From Nemertoderma westbladi (Eukaryota > Xenacoelomorpha > Nemertodermatida > Nemertodermatidae), in NCBI GenBank assembly GCA_032718475.1, contig JAUCBJ010005803.1, positions 1 to 62,184 of the forward strand: DNA of 62,184 nucleotides, given 5' to 3'. The notes below the pieces were generated by a model, which saw nothing but the letters and a program-made list of their open reading frames with translations, was not told where the DNA came from and did not search any database. Positions 13,940 through 27,825 of this stretch are shown here, piece by piece. Positions within the stretch are counted from its first letter, which is position 1. Each line of letters starts with the position of its first letter. The translations under genes were made by a program, and so were the position numbers.

Positions 13940-14555
13940 AATACTACTACTACTAGGATCGGCATGCTGCATTGCAGCTGCTTTTTTAAGAATGCTGTGC
14001 CGGCTTATCGACAAAATTGCACCGCCACAACTCCCTCTCACCTATGACATTTGCTAGATCATCCGCATCTTCAAGGCCAGTGTCCTTTAGGATGTGTCTC
14101 AAGAAAGTCATGGGCTGTCCACCATGCTTATTCATTCACTCCATGAGGCTGTCAAAGTACAAGATTGTGCACTGGCTGGTCCTCACGGCGAAAGCAATAT
14201 CCTGCAAAGCGGAGGCGATTTTGTTCTAGTGTCAAGCTTGGGGGAACCAATGAGACACCTCCAATGTTATATAGTGTCTGGTTGGAGATGTGTGCATTGT
14301 ACTTGACACAATGAACCCGGCGCAGTATTCTTGTGAATGTGCCATCCAAAGATTTGGTATCCTCAGCAGTTAGAGCCCAGCATGGACTCCCATAGAGGAG
14401 TACTGGAACTACTGCTGCTCTAAATAATCGGACCTTAAGTTTCCGATTAATTCTCTGTGACTTCCAAATCCTGGAAAGCGTATTCAAGGCTGCCCATGCC
14501 TTTCCCTTACGTATTCGAAGGTCCTCACCTGACTTCCGGATCCATGATCCCAGGT
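13940..14555 (-). mobile_element. RTE family 1 LINE, 3' fragment
   Basis: About 0.6 kb, minus strand, with TAG-repeat tail near 13950-13965. The C-terminal RT protein is readable from IWKSQRINRKLKVRLFRAA onward. No clear target-site duplication found by eye. Confidence 0.85.
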
Positions 14556-14990
14556 AAATAATTAATTATCAGGCAAATGTGATAATTGAGTATATGGTAA
14601 GTGAGTTTCTAGCAAATACCGAAATTTTTACATCTCTTGTTCGGGTATTTATGTTCAATAAACTACATTAGCTTGATAGATTATTACTGTACATCAATGA
14701 TGGTGATTAATCTGCACTGGCATGACAGCAATAATAATTTTATATATTTTCAACCTGTTTAACAACTGATAAGTTCCCTGTCCCATAGCCATCGATTGTA
14801 CGAGTGGTGATCTTATACTTTTTCCCCGAAATGGAAATGGTACTGGTACCAGTACAATGGGTACTATAATAGTTAACTCAGCTTTATCGCTCATTGTACA
14901 AGGGTTGGTTTCGAGTGTGTGGAAGCCACATATATACACGTGTAGCTCGGTTCTCACAGGCAGATATTTGGTTGGTGAAATAATATCTTT

Positions 14991-15482
14991 TTAACCCTAT
15001 CCATACTTTAGACGCTCAAACTACCGGGGGGGGGGGGGGGGGGACTTTTGGGGACGTAAAGTTTGGAAGCATAACTTTGTGTGGTGTGATGATATTACTT
15101 TAAAGTAAAAAGTTTTAGATACAAAATTTATTCCTCTATCCAAATATGCCACACACTAATGCTCAAATATAATATTTATATACTATAATTATGTTTAAAT
15201 TGATTTTAAATTGATATTAAGTTGATTGAATTTTAAATTTCCCTCCTACAATAGTTCAGCAATAATATGACAGTTTCAGAGACAGGTCAGTTTACGAGTC
15301 ATTTTCATGGTCATAAATAATAATATGAACATTAATTTTTGTTTTAAGATAAAGAATAATAAATTTTAGGAAAAGTAACGGAATTTCACTTGCAATAAAT
15401 GTGGTTTGGCTTTGAACCAAGCAATCAAATAAAGTGCGTCTCCAAAAGTCCCCCCCCCCCCCCCCGGTATGGATAGGGTTAA
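14991..15482. mobile_element. MITE with G-run terminal inverted repeats, 492 bp
   Basis: The left end TTAACCCTATCCATAC, an 18-G run (15026-15043) and ACTTTTGGGGACG recur inverted at the right end (CGTCTCCAAAAGT, 16-C run 15450-15465, GTATGGATAGGGTTAA). The interior is AT-rich with no coding. Confidence 0.85.
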
Positions 15483-16079
15483 GGTTGACAATTCCAAGCT
15501 GATTTAAGCGGGGATACAGTAGACAGGAACGGCTGTTCTGTCTGGAATTGTGGTTGATGTCATCCACAAGATCAAAGCAATTGATGATGCAGGGCCATTG
15601 CCATTTATCGTGATTGGAGCTTTAGATGCAATCCTCTCCGAACTGTAAAGATTGCTCATTTTATAGGTTCTAATTTAATTATGGATCGCATTACTGATGC
15701 AGGTGCATCATACTGCTAATTTATCAAATCATTGCCAAATTTATTGTTGATTTTAGTTTATCCAATTAGTTATCACAATATCGGTACTACCAATATTGTG
15801 ATTTTAAAGAACATTTAGAAACATAGATGATATAGATACAAAGATATATATAGAAACAGATAGAAACATAGATAGATGAGGTAGAAACATATTGATTTAA
15901 ATTCAGTGAATGCAATGATGTTTGTATTGATTTTTTTTGTACAAATTCGACACATATTATTGATATAGAAAATTTACCTTTGAAGTATTACAAGCCCTGG
16001 AGATTTCTTTGAGTTGCCTAGTTATCCCGTCTAATGGCAACAGTAATAATAATAGCAATATTGTAAAACAAATTTCACT

Positions 16080-17900
16080 ATACTGATTCTCCCTAGTTGA
16101 TCGGAACACGTTAAAACTCTCAAGGATGTTTTGGGATCTTATGCTCTGTTTTGGGATAGTATTTGGTATGTGGTGGGTCGACCCTTGTGTCTGTTAACCC
16201 TGATTTGCTCCATATGCATTACACCAAGTATGCTGCAATGAAATGGTACAGGCCTGTCTAGCGAATAACGGTAAGATCTTTGATGACTTTAAGAAATTAC
16301 GGAAGTCTCCTTCACCACCAACAGCAGTAATGCGAGCGATCGGATGCGATAGCCGAAAGGTTTACAAGTATATATAAGGAATTATATAACCAGTCTAATT
16401 CTTCAAGTAGTAATTATAGGGGAAATAAATGAGGAGATAAAAGTTAAATTAATCTCGGATAATTATTTGATTTCTAAACCTGTTTCGTTGGAATTAGTTA
16501 CAAATGCAATGCCTGACTACAGAGTAGCAAAACAGATGTTGTTTACAAGTTTGCCTCAAACTGTAGTGATAAATGCTGGTGTGGAATTTATTTAATTCAT
16601 TTTCTAGTTCACGGCTTTGTTCCAATGTTTTACTTACTTGCACGATAATGCCTTTGCTTAAAGACTCACATAGCGTGACCATTTAGTGCCTAGTAACTAC
16701 AGAGCCATTGCTTTATCGTCATTGATAATCAAAGTGTTTGAATGATTCTCTGCCAGTCGTCGTATCTCTCTCTAGATGGAACTCCAGTTTGGCCTCCAGT
16801 CTGGGGCTATTACTATGTATGACTATGTACTTGGGAAGCAAGCAAAGTTATAAGTCATTTCTCTTGTCAACTGACACCAGTTTTTGGATGCCTTGTCAAA
16901 AGCTTTTGACATGATAGAATGTTCTAACTGTTTTGCTTTGCTTTTCCTCTATCTTACTTTATACTATATTATGGATCTATTTAAATCAGTAAATGTTGTG
17001 TAAAGTGGGAAAGTCTCCAATGGTGTCCGACAGGGGTCTGATGCCAGCCCTATTTTTTTTGTGTTTGTCTAATCATTGAGGTCATCTCGCATTAGTTTCG
17101 CAATAGGGTCGTTCTATTACAGAATCTTTGTATACGCCGACAACATCCTTCTCCTGTGTACATCTGTTTCCAGACTGTGCAGTACATGGTTGAGAAATGT
17201 CAGAGATTTGCGTCCGACAATAAGTTAAAATTCTGATTCAATCTCATTTCTTCGAAATCGAAATGTATTCCTTTTGCTTCATCATGGCCTGAACTGGCAA
17301 TATCCCTTAATGGATCGCTAGTACCATGGGTAAAAGCGGTGCTCCATTTGGGCAACCTATTAGAATATAAATATAATTTGGTGTCAGATCTTGTCAGGAA
17401 ATAGGGCAGGGACAGTTTATTGGTAAGATTAACAGCTTACGTCAGGAATTTTAATTTACGGATACTTATGATATATGTGAAATTCAACGCATTTATGCGA
17501 CAACATTTTATAGTAGTGTACTGGTAATCTATGGGACTTATTTTCAGATATGTGCAATATAATTTTTTATAGTATGGAACATCAATGTAAGGCTTGTTTT
17601 TGGTATACCTTTTAATTCACATCGGTATGTAATTGATAGAATTTATTAAAGTTTAGACATCCAATGATAATGTTAATTAATTAATATCTTGATGTTATCA
17701 GTTTGTTACATACTTGTTTAAATCCTATAAACCTAGTTTACATTTCTTAATAGAACTATGTTATTCAGACTGTGAAACACAACGGTTCTAATTTAATTCT
17801 AATTTTATATTTAATTATAATAATATAATTCTAAATTTAGGTTCTAATTTTTGTGGTATCTCGTGCTTACATGATATTTCACTCAGTACAATATACTCAC
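16080..17900 (+). mobile_element. Heavily decayed CR1/L2-like LINE
   Basis: Short blocks in changing frames follow RT order: NYRAIALSSLIIKVFE (about 16695), FLDALSKAFDMIE (about 16880), NGVRQGSDASPIFF (about 17020), FVYADNILLL (about 17130; YADN in place of YADD). Stops occur in every frame, so it is an old insertion. Boundaries are approximate. Confidence 0.7.
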
Positions 17901-18889
17901 ACAGTTATGCACCATTAGTACTTGATTGTTGCTGAGCGGTTGCTTTACAGGGCAAAGTGGTTCTAATAGTCTCTGGATCTTGGGGGAAAATTTCGGGGTA
18001 ACTATCTAATGTCCCCTGAGTCTGGGACTTTGGTACAGCACATGTTGAATACTATAAGTCAATCTTTGCTCGTAATAACTATGGGACTAGTGCAGTATTT
18101 CACATCAATAACATCTTATACCTTTCTCTCCTTGAGGAATTATGATAGGACAATTGCTGATTAATGTTGGCTGTCATTATCATTAGTTGCTCGTATATTG
18201 GCTAGCAATATATGACTAATTGTTGCTTGGATGGTACGATATCAGCATTACCTCCAGATAACGGTAGCACCAATGTATTAGGGGTTTGCTTATTTCAATT
18301 TGGCCCCTGTACATGTTAAAGGCACAATAGATAAACAATATATAATATAATTCTGTATAACAAATGCCTTAGCTAGCGCAACATCTGGTTCAACCATTTG
18401 GTCACAAGACATGGATTGCTGCCCTATCATTATTGGGTTGCAATCCCTTTATGATAGGTAATAATAACTGAAATAGTTGATGGCTAATAGGGTGGCATAT
18501 TGGTTTCTGGGATGTCAAAGTGCATACAGGTTAATCCTGTAACAGAACTTAAAGTTTATACCTATATATGTATACTTATAGTTATATATTATAGATATTC
18601 GAACTGGCAAATTGGAAGTAGTTAATTTTAATATGGATGAGATTTCGATATGGATGAGTTGTCAGATACGTATTTTGAAATATATATCTACCAGTTAAGG
18701 TGTTAACCATTAAGATAATAACTTAAAATCTTCCTTACTTTATTATTCTTTACTGTTATTCACCATACCAGTCGTACCTGAACCATACCTTAGAAATTAA
18801 TTGTGCTCTGTATAATAAAGTCTGTCTGTACTTATCTTTTGATATTGTAAAGCAATAGCAAAAAATATTGTATGCTTCTCTTTCGATAG

Positions 18890-19075
18890 CTGCTACCCGA
18901 AGGTAGGGGTGGCGTGGGTGCTACTCCTATCCCTTGTTTTGGTCCCAGTAATTTTACTGGTACTCAGTTTATCGACCACAGTGGATGAAAAGTGGAGTCG
19001 AAACGGTCGGGGCTGAACTTACAACCAATAGATTGCAGGACCTGCCTTCAACCAACTGAGCTACCCCGCTTTTTT
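18890..19075 (-). mobile_element. tRNA-derived SINE, second type
   Basis: On the minus strand it starts GGGGTAGCTCAGTTGGTTGA (A box), followed by GTAAGTTCAGCCCC and TTTCGACTCC (B-box-like), then a body with repeated tRNA-unrelated sequence. The head is too diverged in the acceptor arm to be a working tRNA gene. Confidence 0.6.
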
Positions 19076-19365
19076 GATAATGTAAGATTATATTGATAAA
19101 AATAATATATTAATTATATCACTAAATTCAATTAATTATCACTAAATATGGAAAAGGAGCAGGTGACAGTGGCACATTATTCTACCAAAACAATAAGCGC
19201 AATACTATAAATAGAACAAGGTACAGTTATATTTTTGATGATAAAAAATATATTTTAATGGTAATTAATTATTTTATTGATGGAATATATATATATTTTA
19301 GTGACAACAATTAAGTGAAAACCATTTAATTTAGTGAAAAAAGCAATTGTATTAGACCACTATAT

Positions 19366-19460
19366 GTTTACTACTACCAGTAATAGGTCGAGCGAACTCG
19401 GACAGTGGAAATGAGATCCTTCCAGGCTTCCCGATTCTCCATAGTTGTCCAATTTCCGGA
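19366..19460 (-). mobile_element. RTE family 2 LINE, 3' end only
   Basis: About 95 bp matching 48316-48412 (GTGGAAATGAGATCCTTCCA and following bases), with a decayed TAG tail. Confidence 0.8.
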
Positions 19461-20329
19461 ATATATGTTAGGTGATAAGTCATCTTCTTAGAAGAAAGAA
19501 GAGGCACCTGCTAAGGTGACAGCTGAATCCCCAGTTAATCAATCGTCAGGCTAGTTGGAAGGCTTTGATAATCTTCTGCTTAATGATGATTGAGTACTGC
19601 CTGATCACTAACTCCCTATATCTTGCATATCAATAACAATCTTTCTCAATTCATAAAACTATATCTCTTTCGGTTTATATTTTCTGTTTCCATTTTTGAT
19701 GTGTTGTGATGACATGTTTAATTTCTTTGAAGGTTAAGTGATTTATTTTTTTAAAACAGGAGTAAAGGAGGGGGGGGGGGGGGGGGGGGGGTCGGGTCAC
19801 CTTTTGGAGACATCTCCAGTTTTTCGAGAATTAAAAGAGTTTTGTTTATTTATATGCATTGAAATTGTACATACTTGTGTCATAGTTAGTTCTTATAATG
19901 ATTCTTTCATGAGTCGCAAGGAAAATATTTATATTTAAATTTCATGCTAATTTTATTCAAATTTTTATGATTTTCAGTCTAAATGCTACTCCTCTGCCAT
20001 TTTTTAATCAAATTGTTTGAAATTTTCAGTCAATGTTCTATACATATTGACCAATAACAGTTCTCGACAGACTTTCGAAATTTTGTTCAGAAGTCAAATT
20101 TCACAAAAAAATTATTTTTTTTAATTTTTCCAAATCATATCGGACCAAAACACAACTTACATTCAAAATTCTGTCCAGAAGATTGGACATGTCAAGACCA
20201 TTAAAATTTCCATGTAAAAACATTCAAATTTAAATCTTCCTGCTCAAAATTGTCGATGATTGATGAGGGGAGGAAAACCCCTCATCGGATCGGAGTTTAT
20301 TGGTTTGACAGAGTGAGTTATTTTCCTGG

Positions 20330-20690
20330 GCCCAGATCCAAATCGAGTTCGATGATGCAATCTGTGTGGGCCTGGGCATCCCATGCCCACCACAGGATGA
20401 GCACACCATACCTGGTGCTCCCATTGGAGAATCTACCATTGCTTCCCGCCTCATAACAAAGGTGGGCGACCTAACCACTCTAGTCAGCAAAATCTTGTTC
20501 CTTGACCCGCACCACAGCTTTTTCCTCCTGAGGAATTCATTTGCCAAACCACTGCCGATGTACTTCCTTAGGTAGTGTGCCTCATGTTTTAGGTTCTGTG
20601 CGCTTCTCAGGGATTATGACCCAGTGCTTTGTGGTGCATTTGAAGTGCTTGCCAAATAGAAATCTTTGACCTGGCTGTGCCGCTGTGCTG
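20330..20690 (+). pseudogene. RLE-type LINE reverse transcriptase fragment (thumb region)
   Basis: Plus-strand frame to 20575 reads LGIPCPPQDE, GAPIGESTIASRLITKVGDL and FLLRNSFAKPLPMYFLR. After the TAG it continues CFRFCALLRDYDPVLCGAFE. The pattern LGAPIG...FLLRxxFxxPxxxYxLR...YD is that seen just upstream of the RLE domain in the retroelement proteins resembling 37951-38747, so the two may be pieces of one family. Unusually GC-rich for the window. Moderate confidence. Confidence 0.5.
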
Positions 20691-20699
20691 TGCACAGGC

Positions 20700-21110
20700 T
20701 TGTCTACCTGCACTGTTTTGCTGTCTTGGTTTGGGTTCAGCTGTGCAGCTCGAACGCTCTGGCTTCCGCGGCTACATGTTGAACCCTTCCAAAGCACCTG
20801 TAATGTAACTGTTTTGTAACTGTTACGTAACGAACTAACCATTACCTCAACATCATCAAAGGAGAGTATGTGATGCCCCCCATTCATCAAGGACACCCCA
20901 CCGCTCTCCACCTTGTAACTCGACCTTGCCCAACCGAACTCCCTCTATCACCCCACTGCTGGCTGCTGACCCAAGTGCTTCGCTGGGGCTGAAATTACGT
21001 GTTATATCGCCATCGATATTTGTATTGGAGAAAGGTGGTAGGGACCCACCATACATGCGACTGTTGCGGCAGTCCAGTTTCTGCAATGGTCTACATTTTT
21101 AATGTGTGGC
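20700..21110. other. GC-rich stretch of unknown identity next to RT fragment
   Basis: Base composition stands out from the surroundings and both strands have sizeable open frames (for example minus 20856-21086), but no motif is recognised. It could be the rest of the inserted retroelement. Confidence 0.3.
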
Positions 21111-22335
21111 AAAATATAGTTAGTCTATCTTTCAGGAAACACATTTTTTTGGTAACATAACATTCATTTGATTAAAATGAATCGTCATATCTCCAAAAGT
21201 AAAGATGATGAGAAACTAGCTTACATAATATAATGAATGAGTGACATACATATTCGGATTCGCCATAAATTCTGCAACAAAATCGAACAAAAACCTTTAT
21301 GAATTTTGGTGACGTATAAAGGTGAACCCCCTACTACCTTGTGTGTACCCAAGGTAAGTAAAAGTAGAATCTATGAAAAGATCCATTATTAATTTGTAAT
21401 ATCAATTCACTTGCTCAAGATGAGGTTAACTTTCTTCATATCTCAAATATGAAGAATCATAAAGCCAAGAATTTATTATTATTGTATTCCAGTGAAGAAG
21501 AGTAAATTTCTAGCCCGAAATGTAATGTAACCTAATTTGGGCTCCTATGATGGGTCCTATGCATTCGAAATCCTGGAAACTAATGTTTGGTAACAAATAA
21601 GATATTCCTTAATTTATTTCTTTCACTCCTTATTGAATTGGAAAATAAATTGACTGAAGTTTCACGTTGCTCTGCGTTAGGCAAAATAATATGTTTTAAT
21701 CAATAAACTATTAGGGAGGGAACACAAGAAAGGTTATAATCTTTTGTATCTATGTGTTAATCAATATATATTTTATTTCTTTGATATGCAATTATATTAA
21801 ATATAATGGAATCGGAATAAATTGCAATTTCCTAATAATATTCTAGATTTATGCATAAGCATTCGATATCTTTGTATGAATAGGAAACTTACGACCCAGT
21901 GCAATTATGGTTTTTCATAACTTCTCTTTTATAATTTAACTACGAAAAATTATAGGGCAATGCAATGACAGCGTACAGATACGATTCCAAAAACCTAGTA
22001 TGGATTCCTTTGTTTTGTTTATTAGATTGCCTTCCACGCCATTTCACGTCTAATTCTATTATCATAAAGACAATAAGTAGTGGTTGAATTCTCCCTCCAA
22101 ATGTAGGGGTATACTGTCCAATATGATATTGCTTGCTTGGTTATTATTACTGGATGGGGGCTGGTATGTGAATGGTCGTTGGGTTAGCAGATATAATGCC
22201 TTACTACTGCGCCAATGATATGAATGATTTTGTTACCTGAATAGTATAGTGGCTTGAAAACTCGTTTACATTTTGAGAATGGTATTTGTATACAAGCCAT
22301 ACCTGTACATGGAACGATGTGCACTTTCAGGGCAC
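21111..22335. other. No gene seen
   Basis: AT-rich unique-looking sequence without recognisable features. Confidence 0.5.
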
Positions 22336-23212
22336 TACTACTACTACTACTAGGATCGACATGCTGTTTATTGACGCTGCATTTTTAAGAATGCTGTGCC
22401 GGCTTGTCGACAAAATTGCGCTGCCACAACTCCCTATCACCGATGACATTTGCTAGATCATCCGCATCTTCAAGGCCAGTGTCCTTTAAGATGCTTCTCA
22501 AGAAAAGTCATGGGCTGTCCACCATGCTTATACACTCCATGAGGCTGCCAAAACACAAGATTATGCACTGGCTGGTCCTCACGGCGAAAGCAATGTCCTG
22601 CAAAGTGGAGGCGACTTTGTTCTTGTGTCAAGCTTGGGGGAACCAATGAGACACCTCCAATGTTATATAGTGTCTGGTTGGAGATGTGTGCATTGTACTT
22701 GACACAATGAACCCGGCGCAGCATTCTGAATGTGCCATACAAAGACTTGGTGTCCTCAGCAGTTAGAGCCCATCATGGACTCCCATAGAGGAGTACTGGA
22801 ACAACTGCTGCTCTAAATAATCGGACCTTAAGTTTCCGATTAATTCTCTGTGACTTCCAAATCCTGGAAAGCCTATTCGAGGATGCCCATGCCTTTCCCT
22901 TACGTATTCGAAGGTCCTCACCTGACTTCTGGATCCATGATCCCAGACTCATCAGACCATATCTCAGAAACTTGCTGATGACTTTCAAAGTTAGCTGTCA
23001 AAATTTTGGTCTTTTGGAGTTAATAAAAAGACCAACACTAGAAGCAGCCTGTTCTAATGATCTGAGGAGCCGTTGGGCTCCCTCTAGTGATTCTGAGAGT
23101 ACTCCTTAAGTCATTAGCAAAGTCTAGATCAGTTAGGTGCTTGGCAGGATTTCCTCGACTTCTGGGGCCAGTAGGTGGAGTTACCATCACCCCATCATCA
23201 TTATGATGATGG
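22336..23212 (-). mobile_element. RTE family 1 LINE, 3' fragment
   Basis: About 0.88 kb, minus strand, TAG-repeat tail at 22336-22352. Truncated upstream of the FADD region; small indels break the protein at several places. Confidence 0.85.
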
Positions 23213-25543
23213 TTTGTGTTCGATAGAATTTCTTCACATGGAAATAATCAACACTATGATATTATCGACAAATGCAATAAGTATGTGAAACATCAACATC
23301 AACGTCAAGCATTGGATGTCACACTGAATATGGCTTATCAATATTCATGTCATGTCGTAACATTGCACCATCATCCAGTTGTTCTAAAGGAAACCCGCAT
23401 TGCTATGCGATTAATTGGAGTAGGCCTACTTGTATTGGAATATGACCTCCTAGCGTGTAATTATGACTTCCTGTTCGCAAGGAAGGATTGTGCAACAACA
23501 AATAATCATGTATTCTCTTATCGTATTTAGCTGATTAACTCTTTGAAATAAAGTTATTCATTTTATTCGCATAGAGTTATAGTGCAATGTGATTCTTCAA
23601 TAAAATATATAAACGTTACTTCCTTACGCGCTTACTCCAACGATTTTCACAGTTCGCCAGCTCCACCTCCATTATGTAGGAAATTTATGTGTAAATCACA
23701 TTACACTCACAAATGTGTAAAAAGCTTTTTGTAAGTAACTATGTGTGCCAAGAGAGAGGAGCACTCATGTTGGTTTCCTTTGGCGTTTCTTGTCTCACCG
23801 AAAACTTTACTTTACTAGAAGATATGTCAACAATTTGAGGTCCTGAATTTACTGTAGGCCTAAAGTTCACTTCTTTCGGCTCTTTCGTGTTTTACTTTAC
23901 TTACCATCTGGATAATTGTCATCATGCGGGTAATATAAGAGTCATATATGAGGCGCTTTATTGTGACGAAAAGCAGACCTTCTAGTAAACCTAACCAAAA
24001 TAAAGGAAATAAATGATATTAATTGTACTGATAATCATTCCCTGTTTTAACATTGAATTTCTCACCGACACGCCGACATGCCAGAATATTAATATTCTCA
24101 AATGATTAACACCACAATAAAGAGTCGAGTCTTAGGAGTCAAACTGCCAACAGACACGCCATATACATACAGCTGTTGCCTTCATCCTTTCGATGGGGAC
24201 TATAATGACCATGCAATGCCTTGCAACAATACCCTCCACTACTGGTCAGGATTAAATCTCGTTTTCGTGTTCCACTTGCAAGCTATTGCTAAGCACCCCC
24301 TTCTTCACGTTATTTACCCTTTGCACCGTTTAAAACCCAGACAATGGATTTTAATAATAGTTAATGTCATATGATATCTACTATTTTATTAACTCCACAA
24401 CTAACTGGCTCTAAGCTAGGGTAAACAAACAGTGCCTCCCATTGCAGTGGTAGCATTATTTAAGTACCAGCTGCCAACTATTGTTAACTATTTGTTGGAT
24501 ATGCAGACATGTAAACTCTAGCTAGAATAGTTCCTTTTTTCGACATTTTAAGGGTATATACTAAGCAATCCACTCTATTCTATTATACTTAAATTTTAAG
24601 CGCCTTCTCGGGGGGGGGAGGACATTTTCAAAAAGAGCTCTAATTTCGTGTGGTTAGTCTGTAGCACTGTTATGTTATGTTTAGCCAACGTGGTGGGGGA
24701 GGCCAAAGAGCAATAAAAATGTAAATTTGAAATTTTTTTGTCTCCCTCTAGCGGCGAGCCGCAGAATTAAATATTTCGTAAAACACTACGACTAGTCAGT
24801 GCCTTAATTGTTATTCAAATTTTTTGAAACGACCTTTTTTGGACCATATATCACCTTCGAATCTACAAAAACTGTCAAGCCGATATTTTAAATTATCAAT
24901 TTTTAATAAAATTAATTAAAATTTGCAATAATATTTAAACAACATTTTTTTAAAAATGTGCTGGATAGATTTTCAAGATCTTCAAAAAACCTTTCAAACG
25001 AGCCATAAATTATCGACTTTGAGTGAAAAATGGTGGAGGAGTAGTTTTTTTAAAAAATTTCCCCCGTAATTTTGTCAAATTTCAATCAAATGCTATGAAA
25101 TTTGGTATGATCATAGCTTGACAGATTTTCTCACTGCTTGTCTGTCCGGATTTTAAATTTCGCTATAACAGAATTCTGTCAAAATGCTTATTTAACAACA
25201 ACTAACCCCTTCATTCGGCTATATATTTGTATATCTAATATCTTGCCATATTATTAGCAAGTTATTATCATTATCATTATCATTGGCATTATTAGCAAGT
25301 TATTTACATATTATTATATATAATATGTATATGCTTGCTATCTATTTCTATTCTATTCTATGCTATTCTATGCTATCCATTCTATTTCTTTATTTGTAAT
25401 ATAATCTAGATATCATTAAAAATAATCCTTTTCTAACCCTTTTCATTAATAACAAAAAAAATTATATTCAATAAAAATTAATAACTAGAATAACTATAAT
25501 TAATACGAAAGTATTAAAATATTAGGGCATTCTAGAATAATTA
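23213..25543. other. No gene seen; MITE-like relic
   Basis: 24600-25200 contains a G-run and a stretch resembling 41590-41690 (CAAACGAGCCATAAATT, GAAAAATGGTGGAGGAGTA), so both are probably relics of one repeat family. TCTAT microsatellite near 25340-25390. Confidence 0.5.
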
Positions 25544-25957
25544 TACACCATGACCCGTAATATAGTGTCATTTTCTGATGACACGGACCCCCCCCCCCCC
25601 CCCCCCGCAACTTTTTCAACAAATCTCTATCATATTGCTTGAAATAGGAAACACAACTAGTTCCACTCAACGTCGATGTCCACATGACACCGGAATTTTA
25701 GATTTTGCCTGTAAATTTTATTTATAAGCGTTTTAAAAAGGTGTCTTTTGCGAAATCGCACCCTCTGTATCATTGCCATTCTACACTTTAGTCGTAATTT
25801 TTTCACATCAATAGAAAGCTTGCGTTGAAAGGATTCCAAATATATAACAATGTCTGAATTTCGTTGAGAAACAGCTGAGATATAGGCGTTCAAAGATTGC
25901 AAGAATTATTGTTCACTGCAGGACATTTATTCTATTTAATAAATACACAATATTCTA

Positions 25958-27825
25958 CTACTACTACTACTACTACTACTAGGATCGGCATGCTGCATTG
26001 CAGCTGCATTTTTAAGAATGCTGTGCCGGCTTGTCAACAAAATTGCACCGCCACAACTCCCTATCACCCATGACATTTGCTAGATCATCCGCATCTTTAA
26101 GGCCAGTGTCCTTTAAGATGCGTCTCAAGAAAGTCATGGGCTGTCCACCATGCTTATTTACTCCATGAGGCTGCCAAAGTACAAGATTATGCACTGGCTG
26201 GTCCTCACGGCGAAAGCAATGTCCTGCAAAGCGGAGGCGATTTTGTTCTAGTGTCAAGCTTGGGGGAACCAATGAGACACCTCCAATGTTATATAGTGTC
26301 TGGTTGGAGATGTGTGCATTGTACTTGACACAATGTACCCGGCGTAGCATTCTTGTGAATGTGCCATCCAGAGATTTGGTGTCCTCAGCAGTTAGAGCCC
26401 AGCATGGACTCCCGTAGAGGAGTACTGGAACTACTGCTGCTCTAAATAATCGGACCTTAAGTTTCCGATTAATTCTAGGTGACTTCCAAATCCTGGAAAG
26501 CCTATTCAAGGCTGCCCATGCCTTTCCCTTACGTATTCGAAGGTCCTCACCTGACTTCCGGATCCATGATCCCAGGTAACAGAAGTCGTCCACATGCTCA
26601 AGCATACCATCCTTTGAGCTTATGCTCATCCGATCAGAGACTTGCTGAGGACTTTCAAAGTTAACTGTCAGAATTTTGGTCTTTCTGGAGTTAATAAAAA
26701 GACCAACACTAGAAGCAGCATGTTCTAATGAGCTGAGGAGCCGCTGGGCTCCCTCTAATGATTCTGAGAGTACTCCTAAGTCATCAGCAAAGTCTAGATC
26801 AGTTAGGTACTTGGCAGGATTTCCTCGACTTCTGGAGCCAGTAGGTGGAGTTATCATCACCCCATCATCATTATGATGATCTAAGGACATGCGTAGAACA
26901 TAGTCAACCACAATAATGAACAAGAATGGTGCAAGTGTGTCTCCTTGGAGGACGCTCCATAACACTTCAAATGGTTCTGTGTCACCGTCAACAGTAGACA
27001 CAAATGTTGTCGAACCATCGTATACTGATCTGATTGCTGCAATAATTTCATCAGGAATCCCATATAATGAAAGTATGCTGAACATACGTGAGCGAGAGAC
27101 TGAATCAAAGGCCTTGAAGAAGTCAACAAAGATAACAGCCAGATGCCTGTCTTTCTTTTTTGATAACTCTTCAATTATCCTTCTAAGTGCCAAAATGGGC
27201 TCCATGGTCCCACGACCTTTACGGAACCCATTCTGATTTCCACGTAGCAGTCTCTCAATGGGATCCCTGATGCGATTTAATAGAATTCTATTGTATAGTT
27301 TTGCAGCAATCGAGATCAATGAGATTCCCCGAAAAGAACCATAGAGTGTTAGGTTGCCCTTCTTGGGAACTGGCACCAACTTATTTGTTTTCATTTCTTG
27401 TGGGACTCTTGTTGTACGGTACATGTCTACTATGATGGGATAGATGAGCTTTAAACACTCAGGTATTTTAAAGATCTCAGGGGGAACACCATCTACTCCA
27501 CTGGCACGATTGGTCTTAATGCTCTTTGCAGCAGCCTTCACTTCTGCAAAGGAGATATCGCCAATGGGAATATCTGGGAGTACAGACTCAGACACTTTTA
27601 CTTCTATAAAGTTATCAGGCAATACCCTGTCATTATTGAGGAGCTTTTCAAAGTGGGCTTTCCAACCATTGAGGCGATCGGCTGGTGATTCAGCCTTAAC
27701 CTTGGTGGTTGGTTGGCTTTTCCGCCCAGTAAGCAGATTGATCGATTTCCATGCCTGGGATGATTGCCTGCTGTCGTCAGCATCATTGATGGCATCAACC
27801 TGTTGGTTTATTAGCTCCTGTAGAT
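25958..27825 (-). mobile_element. RTE family 1 LINE, longest copy in the window (5'-truncated)
   Basis: Flanked by the 11-bp duplication ACAATATTCTA (25947-25957, 27826-27836). Read on the minus strand it ends in TAG repeats. The endonuclease domain is missing, so the copy was truncated during reverse transcription. It sits inside the left arm of a foldback element. Confidence 0.9.

Larger units (their letters stand above)
17901..20329. other. No gene seen; SINE, RTE tail and G-run only
   Basis: Apart from the SINE (18890-19075) and RTE family 2 tip (19366-19460), a 22-G run at 19771-19792 is followed by TCGGGTCACCTTTTGGAGAC, reminiscent of the G-run MITE end at 15026. Confidence 0.5.

Noticed and set aside
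18990-19075. Functional tRNA gene
   Set aside because: The acceptor stem and T-arm do not pair properly, and the sequence continues into a SINE body.
20230-21086. Host protein-coding gene in the GC-rich patch
   Set aside because: The readable part on the plus strand is a retroelement RT pattern broken by a stop. The minus-strand frames show no motif.
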